Shown here piece by piece: positions 10,809-23,083 of a DNA stretch of 64,000 bases. Below the pieces are notes generated by a model. The model did no database searches. It had not been told where the DNA came from and was given only the letters and a program-made list of their open reading frames with translations. Origin of the DNA: Podospora bellae-mahoneyi (lineage: Eukaryota > Ascomycota > Sordariomycetes > Sordariales > Podosporaceae). Within the stretch, counting starts at the first letter, position 1. Each line of letters opens with the position of its first letter. A program made the translations under genes and the position numbers. The stretch is from NCBI RefSeq assembly GCF_035222275.1, contig NC_085884.1, positions 1,860,001 through 1,924,000 of the forward strand, written 5' to 3'.

Positions 10809-12141
10809 GTTGTTTGTTGTGGGAGCGCGAAGAGCCTGCTCGCAAGGGCTATGGGGAAAGTGGAGGGGGAGGCGCTCGGTACCCTATTCGCGAGTGTAAT
10901 GAGGTTGGGTGTGGTGTGGTGTTGACGGTGGTAGTAGTCTATGTAGGATGATATTGCTGACACAAAAGAAAACCACGCTGGAGGAGAGGGTATCGAGATC
11001 GCGAAAATGAACAGGGAAAACACAAGCGCCAAACATTGAAAAGAAGTTCAAACAGGGGACAAAAAACGGCGGTGGGCACGGCTGGGTTAATGAATGGTAG
11101 GTTTTTCAGGCGAAGGCCATCAGACACCAGAGGAATCTCAGGAGGTCGGCCCAAACGAGGTTAGCGGGTTTGTGGCGCGGTCTCACGTTTGCTCGCAGAA
11201 CAGCCGCTCGCTCGCGTCGGGATCATGAACCCCTGCTCTGGAACTGTTAAAGGTTGCAGTGGATCCTACACCGAGTACCTACCTTTGCCATGTTCCTTTC
11301 TCGCAACGGCAATTGTATGAATATGCATGGGATGATTGGTGGAATAGGCTGTATGTAATAACCAGCACCAGATGTCCCGGACGGCCATTCCCCAGGTCAA
11401 GGTCTGAATCGAGTGCGAATCACGGTCAACGACTTGGTCTCGATTTCTCGAGGGGATCACCGGTGAAGTGGGTCGCTGATTTGAAGCGCTTGGCTGGTTA
11501 CGAAGAGCCGTCTTGGCAAGAAGCAGCTTAAATCCAACGCAGGCCGGGGCAGCCTCGGCAGCAAAAACCGTTTCAGAACGGCGATCGTCAGGCACGTTCA
11601 ATCGTCAAACAGACATCGGCCCCGTGCTCAGTATGAAAGTGACGACAATGTCACTGTCTTGTCATGGCTCCTTTTGCTGTCCAACCCCTCCAACGAAGCC
11701 TTCATCAATCCTTTAATGCTTATCCCAACAAAGCACGCTTCCCGAACCCAACTATAAACACCTGCATGCTGCACGACTCAGCCCAACTATGGCGTGGGCG
11801 GCTCAGTGCCGTTACCCCATCGCGGGGAAAGGAATGGGGAGTGTACAGCACAAGGCCCTCTTGAAGACCGCCGCCTGGGCTCGGGGCCTGGTGTGCGGAA
11901 AACAGTCAAGACATCGTGGCCAGGACGGCCGAGTTTGGGCCGCTTCTATCGGCACCTTTTCGGGTTGCTGCAACATCACAAGCATCTTCTGGCGTACAGA
12001 CCGAATCTCAATTTACGAAACATGCCTCTCAGTAGCTGCAAACATCTAGCTGATTAAACCGCCAAACTACTTCCCGCCGCTCTGTAAAGCACCCCAAACC
12101 ATGCCCAGCCAAGAACCGGTGCCCCCTTTCTCAACGTCAAG
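10809..12141. other. long intergenic region upstream of the syntaxin and downstream of MEMO1
   Basis: The left part must contain the syntaxin promoter and leader, including GT-rich sequence around 10900-10940. Several short open frames (for example 11259-11531 and 11789-12057) lack domains and plausible exon partners, so none is called. Confidence 0.5.
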
Positions 12142-13212
12142 TCAGACTACCGCATAAGCAGAGGCATAGCTGACGCTGAAGTCGAAGCTCTTCTTCACCA
12201 AATTGCTTCTCTGGTACTGCACAAATTTGAACTTTCCTTTTCCATCGACGGCTTCCAAGGCTGCCATGATTACGCCAATTGGATGCCTGCCGCAGACAGT
12301 GTTGTGGCTATCCTGAACCACCTTGTAGAATTCACTATGCTCACCAGACTCCACGGCATCCATGGCCAACTGGTCCAGCACTTTGATGACATCGTGGATC
12401 TCAGGCTCTCCAGAACTGATGCCGAGTTTACTCCAATCTGGCGGGGTGACGTTCAGGACTTCGTGCCGCACACCCTTGGACCGTGGCGCGTCCATGTCAC
12501 GAATCGCACCGTCAGAAAAATGAGGTCGGTAGCTGAATCGGGATCCCCAGTGACAGAAATCGGACGAGACGATCCAGGCTGTGGTGGGGTCCTTCAGGTA
12601 CGAGGACAGCAACTTTCCAAAGGCCTTTTCTTCTTCGGCAGATCCATCGCCCACGAGTATCGGAACTATGGGCGGGTACTTTGTGCTGTCGTCTCCGAAG
12701 GTCTGCTGAAGTCTCTTCCAGAGGAACGGAACGTGCATTTCCAGAGAATGTTCATCGACGTCTCGGCGGGCGGGTATATCGGTGAACTTGCCCGTTTCCC
12801 TCAGCTCGTTTACCGTGTTCCTATCCACCATGAGGTCCCCAAAGGGTGTTGCATATTTGCTGAATGTGGTTAACGCGCATCCGTGAAGATAATATGTGTG
12901 GGACGGTCCGAGAATGAAGACCCGTTTCGCCGCTCTGAGGTCGAGAGCCTTGTAGGCCCAGGCTGCGCAAGGCCCAGAATATGAATAGCCCGCATGGCTT
13001 CGAATTAAAGTCAGCATATTGAATCATCTCTCACAAGACACCGGGCTATTTCTCGCTTACGGAGCTATGATCACTCGGGCGCCAGGCACAGGGAGACCAT
13101 GGTCATCCAGCTGGTCAGGCACACGGCTTAGGAACCCGTCGAGCTGCGATGACAACTCCTTCTCATCATCATCGTACCAGGATCCAGCATGGCTAGCATC
13201 CCGTGTGGCCAT
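12142..13212 (-). CDS. MEMO1: MEMO1-family protein
   Basis: Two exons, 13212-13061 and 12997-12142, encode 335 aa. The internal ATG at 13212 is chosen because it opens the family N-terminus (MATRDASHAGSWY); the longer frame upstream is leader. The exon junction restores IIAPHAGYSYSG. Conserved family features are the first His in that motif, LGPSHTYYL, the central SSDFCHWGSRFSYRP and the late cysteine in VCGRHPIGV. In animal MEMO1 the corresponding two His and one Cys bind a metal and the fold resembles non-haem dioxygenases. The fungal role is linked to growth signalling and redox, but the reaction is not settled. The length is close to the usual 300-340 aa. Confidence 0.94.
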
Positions 13213-13707
13213 GTTGTCTCGGGGCTGAGTTTCAAAGGAACTTTGAAAATAACACAAAGAGTCTGAGCTGGTTATCTGAATCGAGTAGCATCGAGGAATG
13301 GGAGAAGCAGCTCCTTGCCACATGGACGGTTGGGCTACCACCTAGCTCAGGTGGGGTTAGATAGGTCGGTAGCTACTTGGAGCTCTGCCCCGCACTGACG
13401 TCCGTGGTCAGTTGCACTTCATGTCACCAGCGAATTCACAGAGCAAAGCGCATAATAAAGAAAAATCAGGTCTGACCATGTCTTTTGAATAAAATAACTA
13501 GAATGTATCGTCCACCAGAAAACCCTGTCCCAGATCCAGTCAACTCTTGACTGCCTCAAACCACAAACACCATCCGACCAAGAGGTATCAACAAAGACCC
13601 ACAACCTACTCAAACACAGTGTATACACAAATCCACTCCGTGATGCCATGCTTCCCAGCCACTTGAACAAATCTTGAACTGAAGCCCGCCATTTCTCACT
13701 CGGCCCA
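13213..13707. other. intergenic region between MEMO1 and the cysteine-rich gene
   Basis: This includes the MEMO1 upstream region and the 3' end of the next minus-strand gene. Leftward open frames at 13419-13880 overlap the neighbour in another frame and are not accepted. Confidence 0.5.
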
Positions 13708-14522
13708 TCAGTACACACCAACACCCTGGGTCCGCCCGCTCCCGTTGGCTGCCCCCCAGTCCCGTCTCCCAGCGCAAGCCAAACATCGCCTGTGCTCCCC
13801 AAGATTGCTGACCGAGCAGCTGAAGCATACCGTCTTCCCACACGCTCCGCACGTGTTTTCTCCCATTTCGCCGCCTCCATCTATATCCATCATGATGCCA
13901 TCCTGATCACCACAGGCATCCGATTCCAGCAGCCCCACGCCACAGTCGTCACATGTTGTTGAAGCCACCGCTGTGGATGAGTTGGGCATCGCAATTGGGG
14001 ATGGCGAAGAGGTCAAAGACGCCTGAGACGACGACGGGCTAGCCACAGTTCGTGTGGGGAGCTTCCAGAAGCTGTGGAGGGAGCGTTGGTGTTGGTCGGG
14101 GTGCACCTCTGAGGGAACTAAGGTTGGAGTCGGTTCAGTGACTTGAACTTGGGGCGGCGACGGCGCTTGTTGCTGAGTATGTTGCTGCTGTTGTGCAGAG
14201 AATAGCAGATTTAGGGTACGTTCTGCGAGATGAAAAAAGAGAGGTAAGTCACTGTGCCCAAACTCATCATGGTAAAACGAATCGGGGGGCTCCTACGGTG
14301 AATGATTGCCTCAGGTGGCCTATTATCGCGGAAGCGCTTCCTGGTACGGCCAGGCATGTGTGAAGAGGTGGGGAGACGGGGCGAAAAGAAGCCGCGCCTA
14401 GCCGTATCCATCGCACTGATGGCATCGAAGTTGAAGCTGCTCGCCCGAGGTGGTGATGCAAGGGCTGAGCTAAAGGAGCTCAGGTGCGAGTCGGACCGTT
14501 TGCGCTTGATGACCATTTTCAC
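13708..14522 (-). CDS. unrecognised 246-aa protein with PIP-box-like motif and C-terminal zinc-finger-like cysteines
   Basis: Two exons, 14522-14297 and 14222-13708, joined by a 74-nt GT-AG intron. Translation could start at either ATG, two codons apart. The N-terminal part is basic (VIKRKRSDSHL, PGRTRKRFRDNRP) and could be a nuclear signal. After the junction the protein reads RTLNLLFSAQQQQ, a Pro/Thr stretch, then QRSLHSFWKLP. That stretch fits the spacing of a PCNA-interacting peptide (Q, then a small aliphatic three on, then two aromatics). The C-terminus has paired cysteines (CDDC; CGAC, CFSC, CLAC), looking like one or two small zinc-binding knuckles. I do not recognise the family. The gene is divergent from DNA polymerase kappa. 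A nuclear role is inference only. Confidence 0.78.
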
Positions 14523-15133
14523 AGATCAATGCCTTGACAACTTGGGAGTAGCAATGTTGGAAATATCCGTACTCTCATCAAAAGAACCACACGGACGCTG
14601 TCGAGGTTGCTTGAGTGACAAGCAAAGAAAGACGGAAACAGCCATCGAGTTCAAGGGGGTCCAGACGCGACTGTACCACGACCACACGTGTAAATCTTTA
14701 AGTGCATGGTCCGTGCTTTTCGCGTTCGGCTCCTGATGCAGGTTGGTACATACAAGTGGTGTAGCAGCAAAGCTCTCAAAACCTTCCATCCTTGGTCTCT
14801 CAATTTACAGGGAACTTTTCGAGCTTCAGTCTATAAGATTGGTTGGACTTTTGTAGAAGACTAGAAGTTAAATCAGTATTCGTTGCCAAGTTCGTCCAGG
14901 CCTCTCCAGCTCTTTGTGGTCGATGAGCTCTTGGCGTCCCGTGATCTGGCGCTGCTGACGTGAGGCCCAATCGAACGCGTCTCTTCCTCATCCCCCCGCA
15001 CTACGCGTCACTTTTCAACATCCTTTTCACAGCACACCTAACATTCTTCGACGATTGGTACAAATTTTAGTCGATGAACTGAGATGTCTTTGCTAGGTCT
15101 TAATATTCTACGCCACCTGATTGACATTTCCAG
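14523..15133. promoter_or_regulatory. shared upstream region of the PIP-box-like gene and POLK
   Basis: About 610 bp lies between divergent start codons. A run of ACGCGT and ACTACGCGTCAC near 14975-15010 could be an MCB-like cell-cycle element (consensus ACGCGT). That would suit two replication-linked genes, but it is a short motif and only suggestive. Confidence 0.45.
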
Positions 15134-17121
15134 ATGACCTCGGGCGAGTCAGCACAACAAGCAAAGGAGCCATGCTCTCCAGAGCTTGGACCATTCAAGG
15201 ACCAAATAGCACAACCTCAAGATCCAGATAGTGAAAATACCAATGCCGATCTTGCCTCGCTAAAGTACTCGCTTCTTGGTCCGTCCTTGACAAAGGCCGG
15301 CCAGGACAAGGTTGATCAGTCCAAGGTAAACCCATCGCTTCCAAGTCTCCTGATATTGCAGTGCCGAGTTCTGACTACCGGTCTCAGGTCGCCGAAGTTA
15401 TCTATAATTCTTCCAAAGGTTCCAAGTTCTTCAACCGTGAGGAGGAAAGAGACAAAGCCCTGACTGTCAAGATTGATCAAATCCTCGCCAAAAAGCGACA
15501 GTTGGAGAAGCTAGACCTCTCTCGGGAGCTCAGGGCTGCAGATGCGCTGCTTGCACAACTCGAGGCCTCACGTGATCTTACTCAACACATTGTTCATATC
15601 GATTGCGATGCCTTCTACGCCGCTGTTGAACAACTGGACCGTCCCGAGCTCGCAGACCTCCCCTTTGCCGTGGGTGGGGGCGTTCTGACAACCTGTAACT
15701 ATGTAGCTCGGAGATTTGGATGTCGAAGCGGCATGGCCGGCTTCGTGGCAAAAAAGCTCTGCCCCCAGCTCATTTTGCTTCCACTCAATTTCGACAAGTA
15801 TAACGCAAAGGCTGCCGAGGTGCGAGAGATCCTAGCAGACTACGACCCCCGGTTCGAAAGTGCCAGTATTGACGAGGCCTATCTCAACATCACCCAGTAC
15901 TGCATCGACCACGGCATGGAAGCTGCCGATGTGGTGTCCCAAATGAGAAGGGAGATACATGAAAAGACACACATCACCGTGTCCGCAGGGATTGCAGCCA
16001 ATGCACGTCTGGCGAAAATCTGCTCCAACATGAATAAGCCTAACGGACAATACGTTCTTCCTCGTGACCGGGTCGTCATCATGGAGTTCATGCGGGACCT
16101 CTCGTGCCGGCAAGTCAACGGTATCGGACGAGTTCTAGAGCGGGAGCTTGGTGCCGTTGGCATAAGCACCTGCGGTGACGTTTATACGCAACGACAGTTC
16201 ATCGAGAAACTTTTCGGTGAGAAGACCTACAACTTCCTTTTGCGGTGCTATCTTGGCCTTGGACGCACGAGCATACAACCTGCCGAAGAGTATGAGCGCA
16301 AGAGTGTTGGAACAGAGCGCACGTTTCGTGACATGGATAATCCGACCCAGTTACGTGAGCAGCTCAGACGAATAGCAGAAGAGTTGGAAAAGGATATGCG
16401 GCGGGCTGAATGCAAAGGTCGGACTCTCTGCATCAAGGTCAAGCTACATACGTATGAGGTGCTCACACGTCAAATAGCTCCGCCAAAGGCGGTCTATCTC
16501 GCCGATGACTTGTACGACTACGCACTGCCAATGCTGGTGAAGCTTGAACAAGAGGTCCCTAATATGAAGTTACGCCTCCTGGGCCTCCGATGTACTCATC
16601 TACTCAGCACAAGAAAGCCAGATACAATGGCCTTTTTTGGGTTCAGACCGAGGAGGGCGGGCTCTGTAGAGACTGGGGAATCTACCAGCCGCATAAATCC
16701 AAAAAAAGCCGCTGGCACTGAAGAAGTGTGGGAGGAGTGGCCCTCTGAAGCACGCAACGATGTCCTCCTGGTTGAGCGCGCAGGGAGCAGCTCAGGGACC
16801 GACAGTCTATTCTGGAGACATGGCAAAGAAGTTCTCCCCAACCCGAAGAAGGAAAAACAGCCTGCTGAGGTGATGCAGGAGGAGCTTTGGGACTGCCCAA
16901 TATGCAACCGACCACAAACGCCTGACGAAAGACAGTTCAATGAGCACATTGATCTATGTCTCTCGAGGCAAACTATTCGAGACGCCATTCAGCAGGTGGC
17001 TGCTTCAACCCCTCCACCCGGCAAGCCCAGTATTCCTGAAGCAAAGAAGAGCAAAGATAAGAAGAGAGGAAGGCAGTCAACAGCAGCCGATCCTCGACAG
17101 AAGAAGCTCCGGTTTACATGA
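15134..17121 (+). CDS. POLK: DNA polymerase kappa (Y-family, DinB type)
   Basis: Two exons, 15134-15325 and 15388-17121, encode 641 aa. The N-clasp helices precede the palm. Catalytic acids are visible in VHIDCDAFYAAVE (Asp at about 136) and SIDEAYLNIT (Asp-Glu at about 226-227). The finger motif reads YVARRFGCRSGM, and the thumb helix-hairpin-helix is near SCRQVNGIGRVLE. The little finger includes KSVGTERTF. Near residues 560-590 is a UBZ4-type ubiquitin-binding zinc finger (CPIC, then HIDLC). The C-terminus is basic and ends QKKLRFT, a weak PIP-like tail. Pol kappa inserts and extends opposite minor-groove lesions in translesion synthesis, recruited by ubiquitinated PCNA. The intron falls in the N-clasp, and only splicing joins the conserved KVDQSK to VAEVIYNSSKGSKFF. 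Confidence 0.96.
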
Positions 17122-17406
17122 GAGCAAGCTGTGGTGCGATGGGCAGTTAGCTTTCTACCAAGTGATGATTGGTGGAAAGGGAAGCACAATCTCAGGATAA
17201 GTAGATACCTGCCTTTATAGGAGCACTGGAAGGCTCACACATCCATGTAACTGAAAAAAACATGTGACTATGTCTTGGTTCAAAATAACAGACAGAGCGC
17301 CGAAATGCTGACGATTACGATGCATCGTATTTGCCCGAATGACGAGATCTACATGTTAAAAGCAATGTACGGTTCCGGCCTCACTGTCTCGCCAGAGACG
17401 AGCTGA

Positions 17407-19662
17407 CTAGGCTTCACTGCTAACTCGACGGTTGCCCCCCATGCTCATCCTAATCTGATGATCCTCCTCCTCTTCCTGCTCAAGCTCCTCACCGGGAAGT
17501 CGAACAGCCCTATCTAGGGCGACCGGTAACCCCCTGTGCCTGCCACGAAGCATGACAACACAAAGTAAGAGTTTTGACACGGGATGCCAAACCCCACAGA
17601 AGCTGTACGAGTCGTGTGGTACTCCAACGCTGATGCCAACGCAGCCATACGCCGACACCACCTCGAATATGACGTTGAAAACACTGAAGTTGATGGGATC
17701 TGCCATGAAGTTGCTCGTATTGATGGTAATGATGACCAAAATCGCCAGACTTAACCACCAGAGGTCGTGGGCCAATTGTCCGTGTATCTGCTGGCTGATG
17801 AAGCTGATGCGCGACTCGGGCCTCCGGAGAGAAGAAGGTGGCCGAGCCCCAACACCATGCCATGTTACCGTCCAACTAAACGCTCGGTGAAGTGCTGACA
17901 GGCCGCCTTGAGGGGAAACCTTACTGGGTGGCGGTCCGTGATGAGTGAGGGGAGATTGTTCTGGATCTGAATCAGGCGCATCGTCTTCAACATAGATACC
18001 AAGAGACCGCTCTTCATAGACGTTTGAATGTCGCATCGTGACCACCACCGGGTACGCTGATATATACATCATGATCACATACAAGACTTGCAGTCCGATG
18101 TATACTGATGGGATGGGAACAACATAAAACCCACCCGAACGTACGGCTACACCCAGTGGTCAACAGATCAGCAACCATGTGCTATAAAAGAGGACTCGGT
18201 TCAGCTTACCAATAGCTTGAAACAACCCATCAAGCACGCGAGATCCAGGAGGTATGCTTTCGATAGGTGGGTTGCCAATGTTGAGAACCTCAAAAGCGAC
18301 CCAGTCAATGCTGTTCAGCAAAACGAGCATAAACAATAGCCACCAAGTGGCGCGAGCGGGAAAGAGGTTGGTATAGATGCGGCGCGGGTACTGAAGAATA
18401 AATTTCAAGGTGTCCTTAAGGGGGTTGTACTCCTCCTCTCGTGTCACCAGAGATAACAACCTCAAGAGAGACCAAACAATGAGCCTCAAAAAGACAGGAT
18501 AGGCCGTATTGCCGGCGAGAATCATCAGCCCCATGGTGACAAGAACAAAGTATGAGTTCTGAAAGGGAATCATATTGGCATCCAAGAGCGACATTCCTGA
18601 ATTGTTGAATGCCGAGGCGCCGTTGAATATCCCCAGCCACCAGGGGTTTATGCCATTTCTCAGCGGCGGCTCGGCTTGGTTGTTGTTGATCCAGGCACCA
18701 AGCGCGATGCAGCCAAGAGACTGCCAGAGGACAAAGTAGACAGGCACAAGCAAGGCAAGGACTTTGAGCGCTCGATACTCGCAACCGCCTAGCTGTTCCC
18801 GTTCTTCGTTGGTCAGGTCGTAGAACTGAGCGTTTCTATTGCTGGAACGATGAGTGAGGAAGCTTCGCATGCCAGAATGACACTTTGTGCCCTCTTCTGG
18901 CCTGCCATGAGCGAGTACGCTTCGGTATACTGGCTGGTTATCGAGGGGGACATGTTGGGCCGCCGTTGACGTGGCCTTGATCCCATCGTGGACTTGCATG
19001 TCCGGGAGATGAGTGTCTACAAAAGCGATATGAGTGGGATTTGTGTTTTCGGAGGCTTCGCCATTGATACAAGCTCGACCAAAGTTGGTGGTGGCATCAG
19101 CCTCGGGCCGGTTCGTTTGGGGAAGCGAAACGTGCTGGTTATCTATGGAACTCAGTCTGTAAGCTGCGGGTTGGTGCTGGGCTGTGTGCGATGATAGCGA
19201 TCGCCGAGATGAATGAGAATTCGGTAATCTGCCGAGACTGAGAGCGTTTCCTCCATGAGAAGTTCGTCGCCGGCGCTCTGATTGAATCACATCCCGGAAG
19301 CGTTGCTCGAAGGCGTGTTTCCTCGTCATGACCGTCCATATAGACACCCAGATGGAGCTGCCAAATATGATGAGGAGAAAAAGTAGCGACTGCTGCCACG
19401 TTGTCAGTTGACTTAGGTTGACTGTGTTCAAGCCAGCTTCCGTCATGGCGGATACAACCAGGAACAAGCTGTCAGTATAGCTGATGCTCCAAGCTGGACT
19501 GGACGACCCCCAAAAGACAAGTGACGAGACCAGACAAACGCTGATGAAGTAAGCATAATGGATGGTTATGAAGTTCAACGGCGGGAGCCAAGAACGACAA
19601 CGAGAGATAAATACCACGGCCCGAGGGTGGTTTTGCGCAAGTTTACGCCGTCGACGCGACAT
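17407..19662 (-). CDS. TRK1: TRK-family potassium transporter
   Basis: Two exons, 19662-18210 and 18146-17407, encode 730 aa; the 63-nt intron lies within the last membrane domain. Trk proteins have four membrane-pore-membrane repeats whose filter glycines line one K+ path. The pore loops are visible as TEAGLNTVNLS, FNNSGMSLLDANM, AGNTAYPVFLR and SAYGCVGISVGVP. Between repeats 1 and 2 lies a long hydrophilic, Ser/His-rich cytosolic loop (about residues 120-290), typical of fungal Trk1. A second cytosolic loop in exon 2 is acidic and Pro-rich, and the tail has a Glu-rich run followed by basic residues. Trk1 drives high-affinity K+ uptake at the plasma membrane. Fungal homologs range from about 700 to over 1000 aa, so this copy is on the short side. 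Confidence 0.95.
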
Positions 19663-20418
19663 GGTATGGTGGATGCTCTGATGAGAGCTAACAGCAGCAA
19701 AGCTGACGTAGTCGAGGGACAGGTCCGAACCGCATCAGGCTATGCGTCTAGATGTCGTGGGGCTTCGCGGGGGCCTGCTTGTTTATAACTGGCAGTGGTC
19801 CATAGGTGAAGGGTCTCAGTCTTGTATACCGGGTATCGAAGAGGTATGAAGTTGGAACAGACCTCACAGACGTTTGCTTACCCACATCATTCCATGTGGA
19901 GGGAACGTTATGGACTAACTTTGACGGGAAGGCGCAGCTGGGGTCAACGGTGCCGAGGCGGCTTCATCGATGAACTCAAAACGTTTAAATCAATTCATCT
20001 GATCTTACAGGGCTGTCTTGTCAGCATTCTAACCTGCAGATTGCGGGCAGAGGGCAGAGCTTTGCACCTATCCGACTGGTAAAGGAGGTACACGCCTTCG
20101 TGTCATTTTCGGCTGGCTTGGAAGAGCCTTCAAGCTGATTGCAATTATGGACCCTCAAGGTTACCACACCCAGGCCGAGCTATACTGGGAACAAAGCAAT
20201 CCTGCCCTGTTTCACTCCACATGAAACGACAGGCCACAAGCCAGCAATTAGTTCACGACGCCATCAATGAAAACATCGACATTGTCACTGACAAACAAGC
20301 CAAGATGAAACAACTGTGGAGACTCGATGAACATGGACCGGAACTTTGCATGGCTCTCTTTTTCTTTGTGTATCTCTCAGTGTGTATATATACAGACCCT
20401 TGTACAAGATACCGTTTT
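19663..20418. other. intergenic region between TRK1 start and FKBP stop
   Basis: This contains the TRK1 upstream region and the FKBP 3' end. Short open frames here (19822-20082, 20221-20643) run across the FKBP gene or show no domain. No gene is supported. Confidence 0.5.
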
Positions 20419-21222
20419 CTAGAGCTCGTTGTGCTCCTGAGTATCGTCGGTGTCGGCAATGATGGTCTCAACAACCTCAGCCGCCTGCTTGGCGACGCTG
20501 GCCACCTTTTCAACAACCTTCGCGCTTGCCGTGGACTCGGGAGCATCGGTGGCCGACTTGGTAACAATCGATTCGGGTTTTGGCACACCCTCAATGCCAA
20601 CCAATTCCGTTTCGAAGACTGCAGTGATGAAATGGATTGTTAATAATTGTACATCACAGCAAAAGAAACCACAGAAGACACCCCGGGTGGGCTGATGACG
20701 CACCAAGAGTAGATCCAGCGGGAATAGGTCCAACATTGCGGTCACCATAGCCGTAGCTTGGGCCAATGGTCAATGTCCGCTTCTCGCCGATGCACATATC
20801 GACGAGACCCTCGTCCCAACTAGGTGATTGATGTTAGCCTTCGCTCCTCGTTTACAGTTGAAGTTGGACCGTTGGGCGTAGATACCCCTTGATAACCATG
20901 CCAGCTCCAAGCTTGAATGAGAATGGCGATTGACGGTCGTAGCCTGGAAAGCACGGTGTTGTCAGCTTCGATCGACCATCGCTTCGTCCCAAAGCCCCCA
21001 TGCAGGTGCCAGAGACGGAGGGCAAGCACGGGACTAACTCGAATCGAACTTCTCGCCATTGGACTTGAGTGTGCCCTTGTAATGGACATTGATCTTGTCG
21101 CCCTTCTTGGTTACGCGATCGCACTCAACGGGGAGCGTGACATCGATCTTGAGGTCATCGGAGGCGAGGACGCCGACAGCTGCCGAGGCGAGCAGGGAAA
21201 GCGAGAGCAGAAGGCCTTGCAT
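20419..21222 (-). CDS. ER-luminal FKBP-type peptidyl-prolyl isomerase (HNEL tail)
   Basis: Four exons (21222-21039, 20943-20886, 20819-20704, 20618-20419) encode 185 aa. A signal peptide covers about residues 1-20. The FKBP fold is read across the exons: [57 protein letters not shown] and [19 protein letters not shown]. These include the usual FK506-pocket aromatic and acidic residues. After the domain comes an Ala/Glu-rich extension of about 50 residues ending in HNEL, an ER-retrieval signal. This matches FKBP22-type proteins of filamentous fungi that help fold proteins in the ER with BiP. Introns are 95, 66 and 85 nt, with GTTAGT, GTATCT and GTGCGT donors. Confidence 0.95.
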
Positions 21223-23083
21223 TGTGAGGTCTGGAGTGAGCTGCGGGTGATATTAGACAGGCAAATCTAACAGCGGGTTTGGGCGCGGAGGGCATGAACA
21301 AAATGGTTTCTTGGTGGTTGTGTTTACGAAATACCCAGAATGTGGTTTGTTGGTTGAATGCTTCTGGCCAGCTGGCCAATAGACAGCTCCAACCCCAATG
21401 TGTTTCGTGGCAATGGCCCCTGTAAGCACCCACACTAGCATCGCTGGCGGAATTACCCCACAGTGCTTGATTTGTGCCAAGCCAAAACTCCATCTCATAC
21501 ATTAAAGCATCCACCGTCACCAAAGCAGCACAAGAGCAATGCTCAACTCACTTGATGATAGCCTCCCATTTTCTGCTCCGAACTCCCCGTCATTTTCGGT
21601 GTCGGTCATGTCGCCCTGGTAGGCCGCGAACCACTGGTGTGCTTTGCCACATTGCCTGCGCTACAGATTCGACAGGCACACTGGGCCCGCAAACAAGGGG
21701 TAATTACGGATGACAACGAGGCGGAATGCACTAAGAGCAAAGCCCTTCTTCTCACTTGTGAGTAACGACAAACTTCCTAGATTCCGGCCATGGTCTCTGA
21801 AATCACTTGAAGTCAAAAATGTCAGTCAATTAAATTTGGGGGCGTTCTTGGGTCGAAATTGTTGCAGCTGTTCAATGAAGGCCCAAGTATCGTGAAGCAC
21901 TTGGCAACAACCAGGTCGAAAACCAAAGGAGAACCACAAAAACTCACCGAAAATCGAGGGCCCGTTTGCCTTTTGAGGCAGTGACCACCCTCAATATCTC
22001 AAGGCACTCGTCGGGGCGTTGTGTAGTCTTTTTCCTGGGCTTCATCATCATGAGTCACTCATCCAGCCACCAGAATATCTATGCTGGGTTCAAACTCGAG
22101 AATTTCATCAGGTTCAAGGCAACAGCAACTACTGCGCCGTGCCAGCCCCCAGAAAATCCAGGCAACAAACGACTCGCAAAGTCAAACGGCCCCGAGCTCA
22201 GGGTCTTCCCTGAGGCATATGCAGACAAAGCATCAATACGCGTCGTCGTCAACGTCAATGTAGTAGGTTGCAATGTGAGGCATTCGCAGCCGCTAAGCCA
22301 AGCTGTCTGCCCGTTGGCCCCCAGAGAGGGACGTGCAACTTCGCTGCTTCAGCTGACCGAGCCCTAAACTGAAGTCCTGGGGGCACCTCACCTGGTGAGA
22401 CCTAGGACTCTCTGCCTGCCAGGCTTTACGCCCTGTCGGCATCACAGACACGACTCGCAGCGGTCGTTGATGCGATGCCAGTAACCCAAGATGTACTCGT
22501 TGCAAAGTACCCCTCCAAACCCGAGAATTCCATATGCAGCTGACCTGCAGGTCCGGCTGTCACGACACCCTGCTGTGGCCGCCATTAGAGGAGCTTTCAC
22601 CCCCACCATCAAGGTCTTTTTGTTGACATGGATGGCCGCCCCCTGGATCTTTTGACTCACGCATTCGAACAGACCGATCCACTCCCAATAGGTTCCTAAC
22701 AATACAAGCGAAGGATACAAGGCACCGAGCTCTTCCCCAGGTTATGAGACTTGGCCTTGCGGTCTGCCTGGGGTTTAGCATGTCCTCACCGAAGCACTGA
22801 GCACCGCCCCTGGTATGATGCCTTGTCCCTAATCGCCTCCACGACTGGGGGCGCAAACCTATTCTAGCTTGGGCCGTCAGGATAATGGTTTGTGGTTCGC
22901 TTCCATCGTTTTCTCAAACTCGTTTTTTTGGGTATATATATCCTCAGTCCCAAACCATGTTGCCCAGTGCTATTCCTCGCCCGACAAACACTCGAAAATC
23001 CATCACTCTGTAACCTACGGCCCAATTCCACAATATTCTTTAAAAGAAGCCTCTTTCACCTACTTTTCAGAGTAACGTTTGCC
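21223..23083. other. long intergenic region
   Basis: Nothing firm is visible in about 1.9 kb. On the minus strand, 22442-22720 is open for 92 codons and ends with a cysteine-containing stretch (GGVLCNEYILGYWHRINDR), but no exon partner, signal peptide or family could be found, so it is not called. The right end holds the promoter of the 124-aa gene. Confidence 0.45.
22932..22942 (+). promoter_or_regulatory. TATA box candidate for the 124-aa gene
   Basis: A GGTATATATATCC sequence about 145 nt before the start codon, followed by a pyrimidine/CA-rich leader. The position suits a fungal TATA element with a leader of around 100 nt. Confidence 0.45.

Noticed and set aside
12283-12873. 196-codon plus-strand frame
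   Set aside because: Antisense shadow of MEMO1 exon 2.
22442-22856. Minus-strand frames with several cysteines, possible small secreted protein
   Set aside because: No signal peptide or consistent intron structure could be found; left as intergenic.
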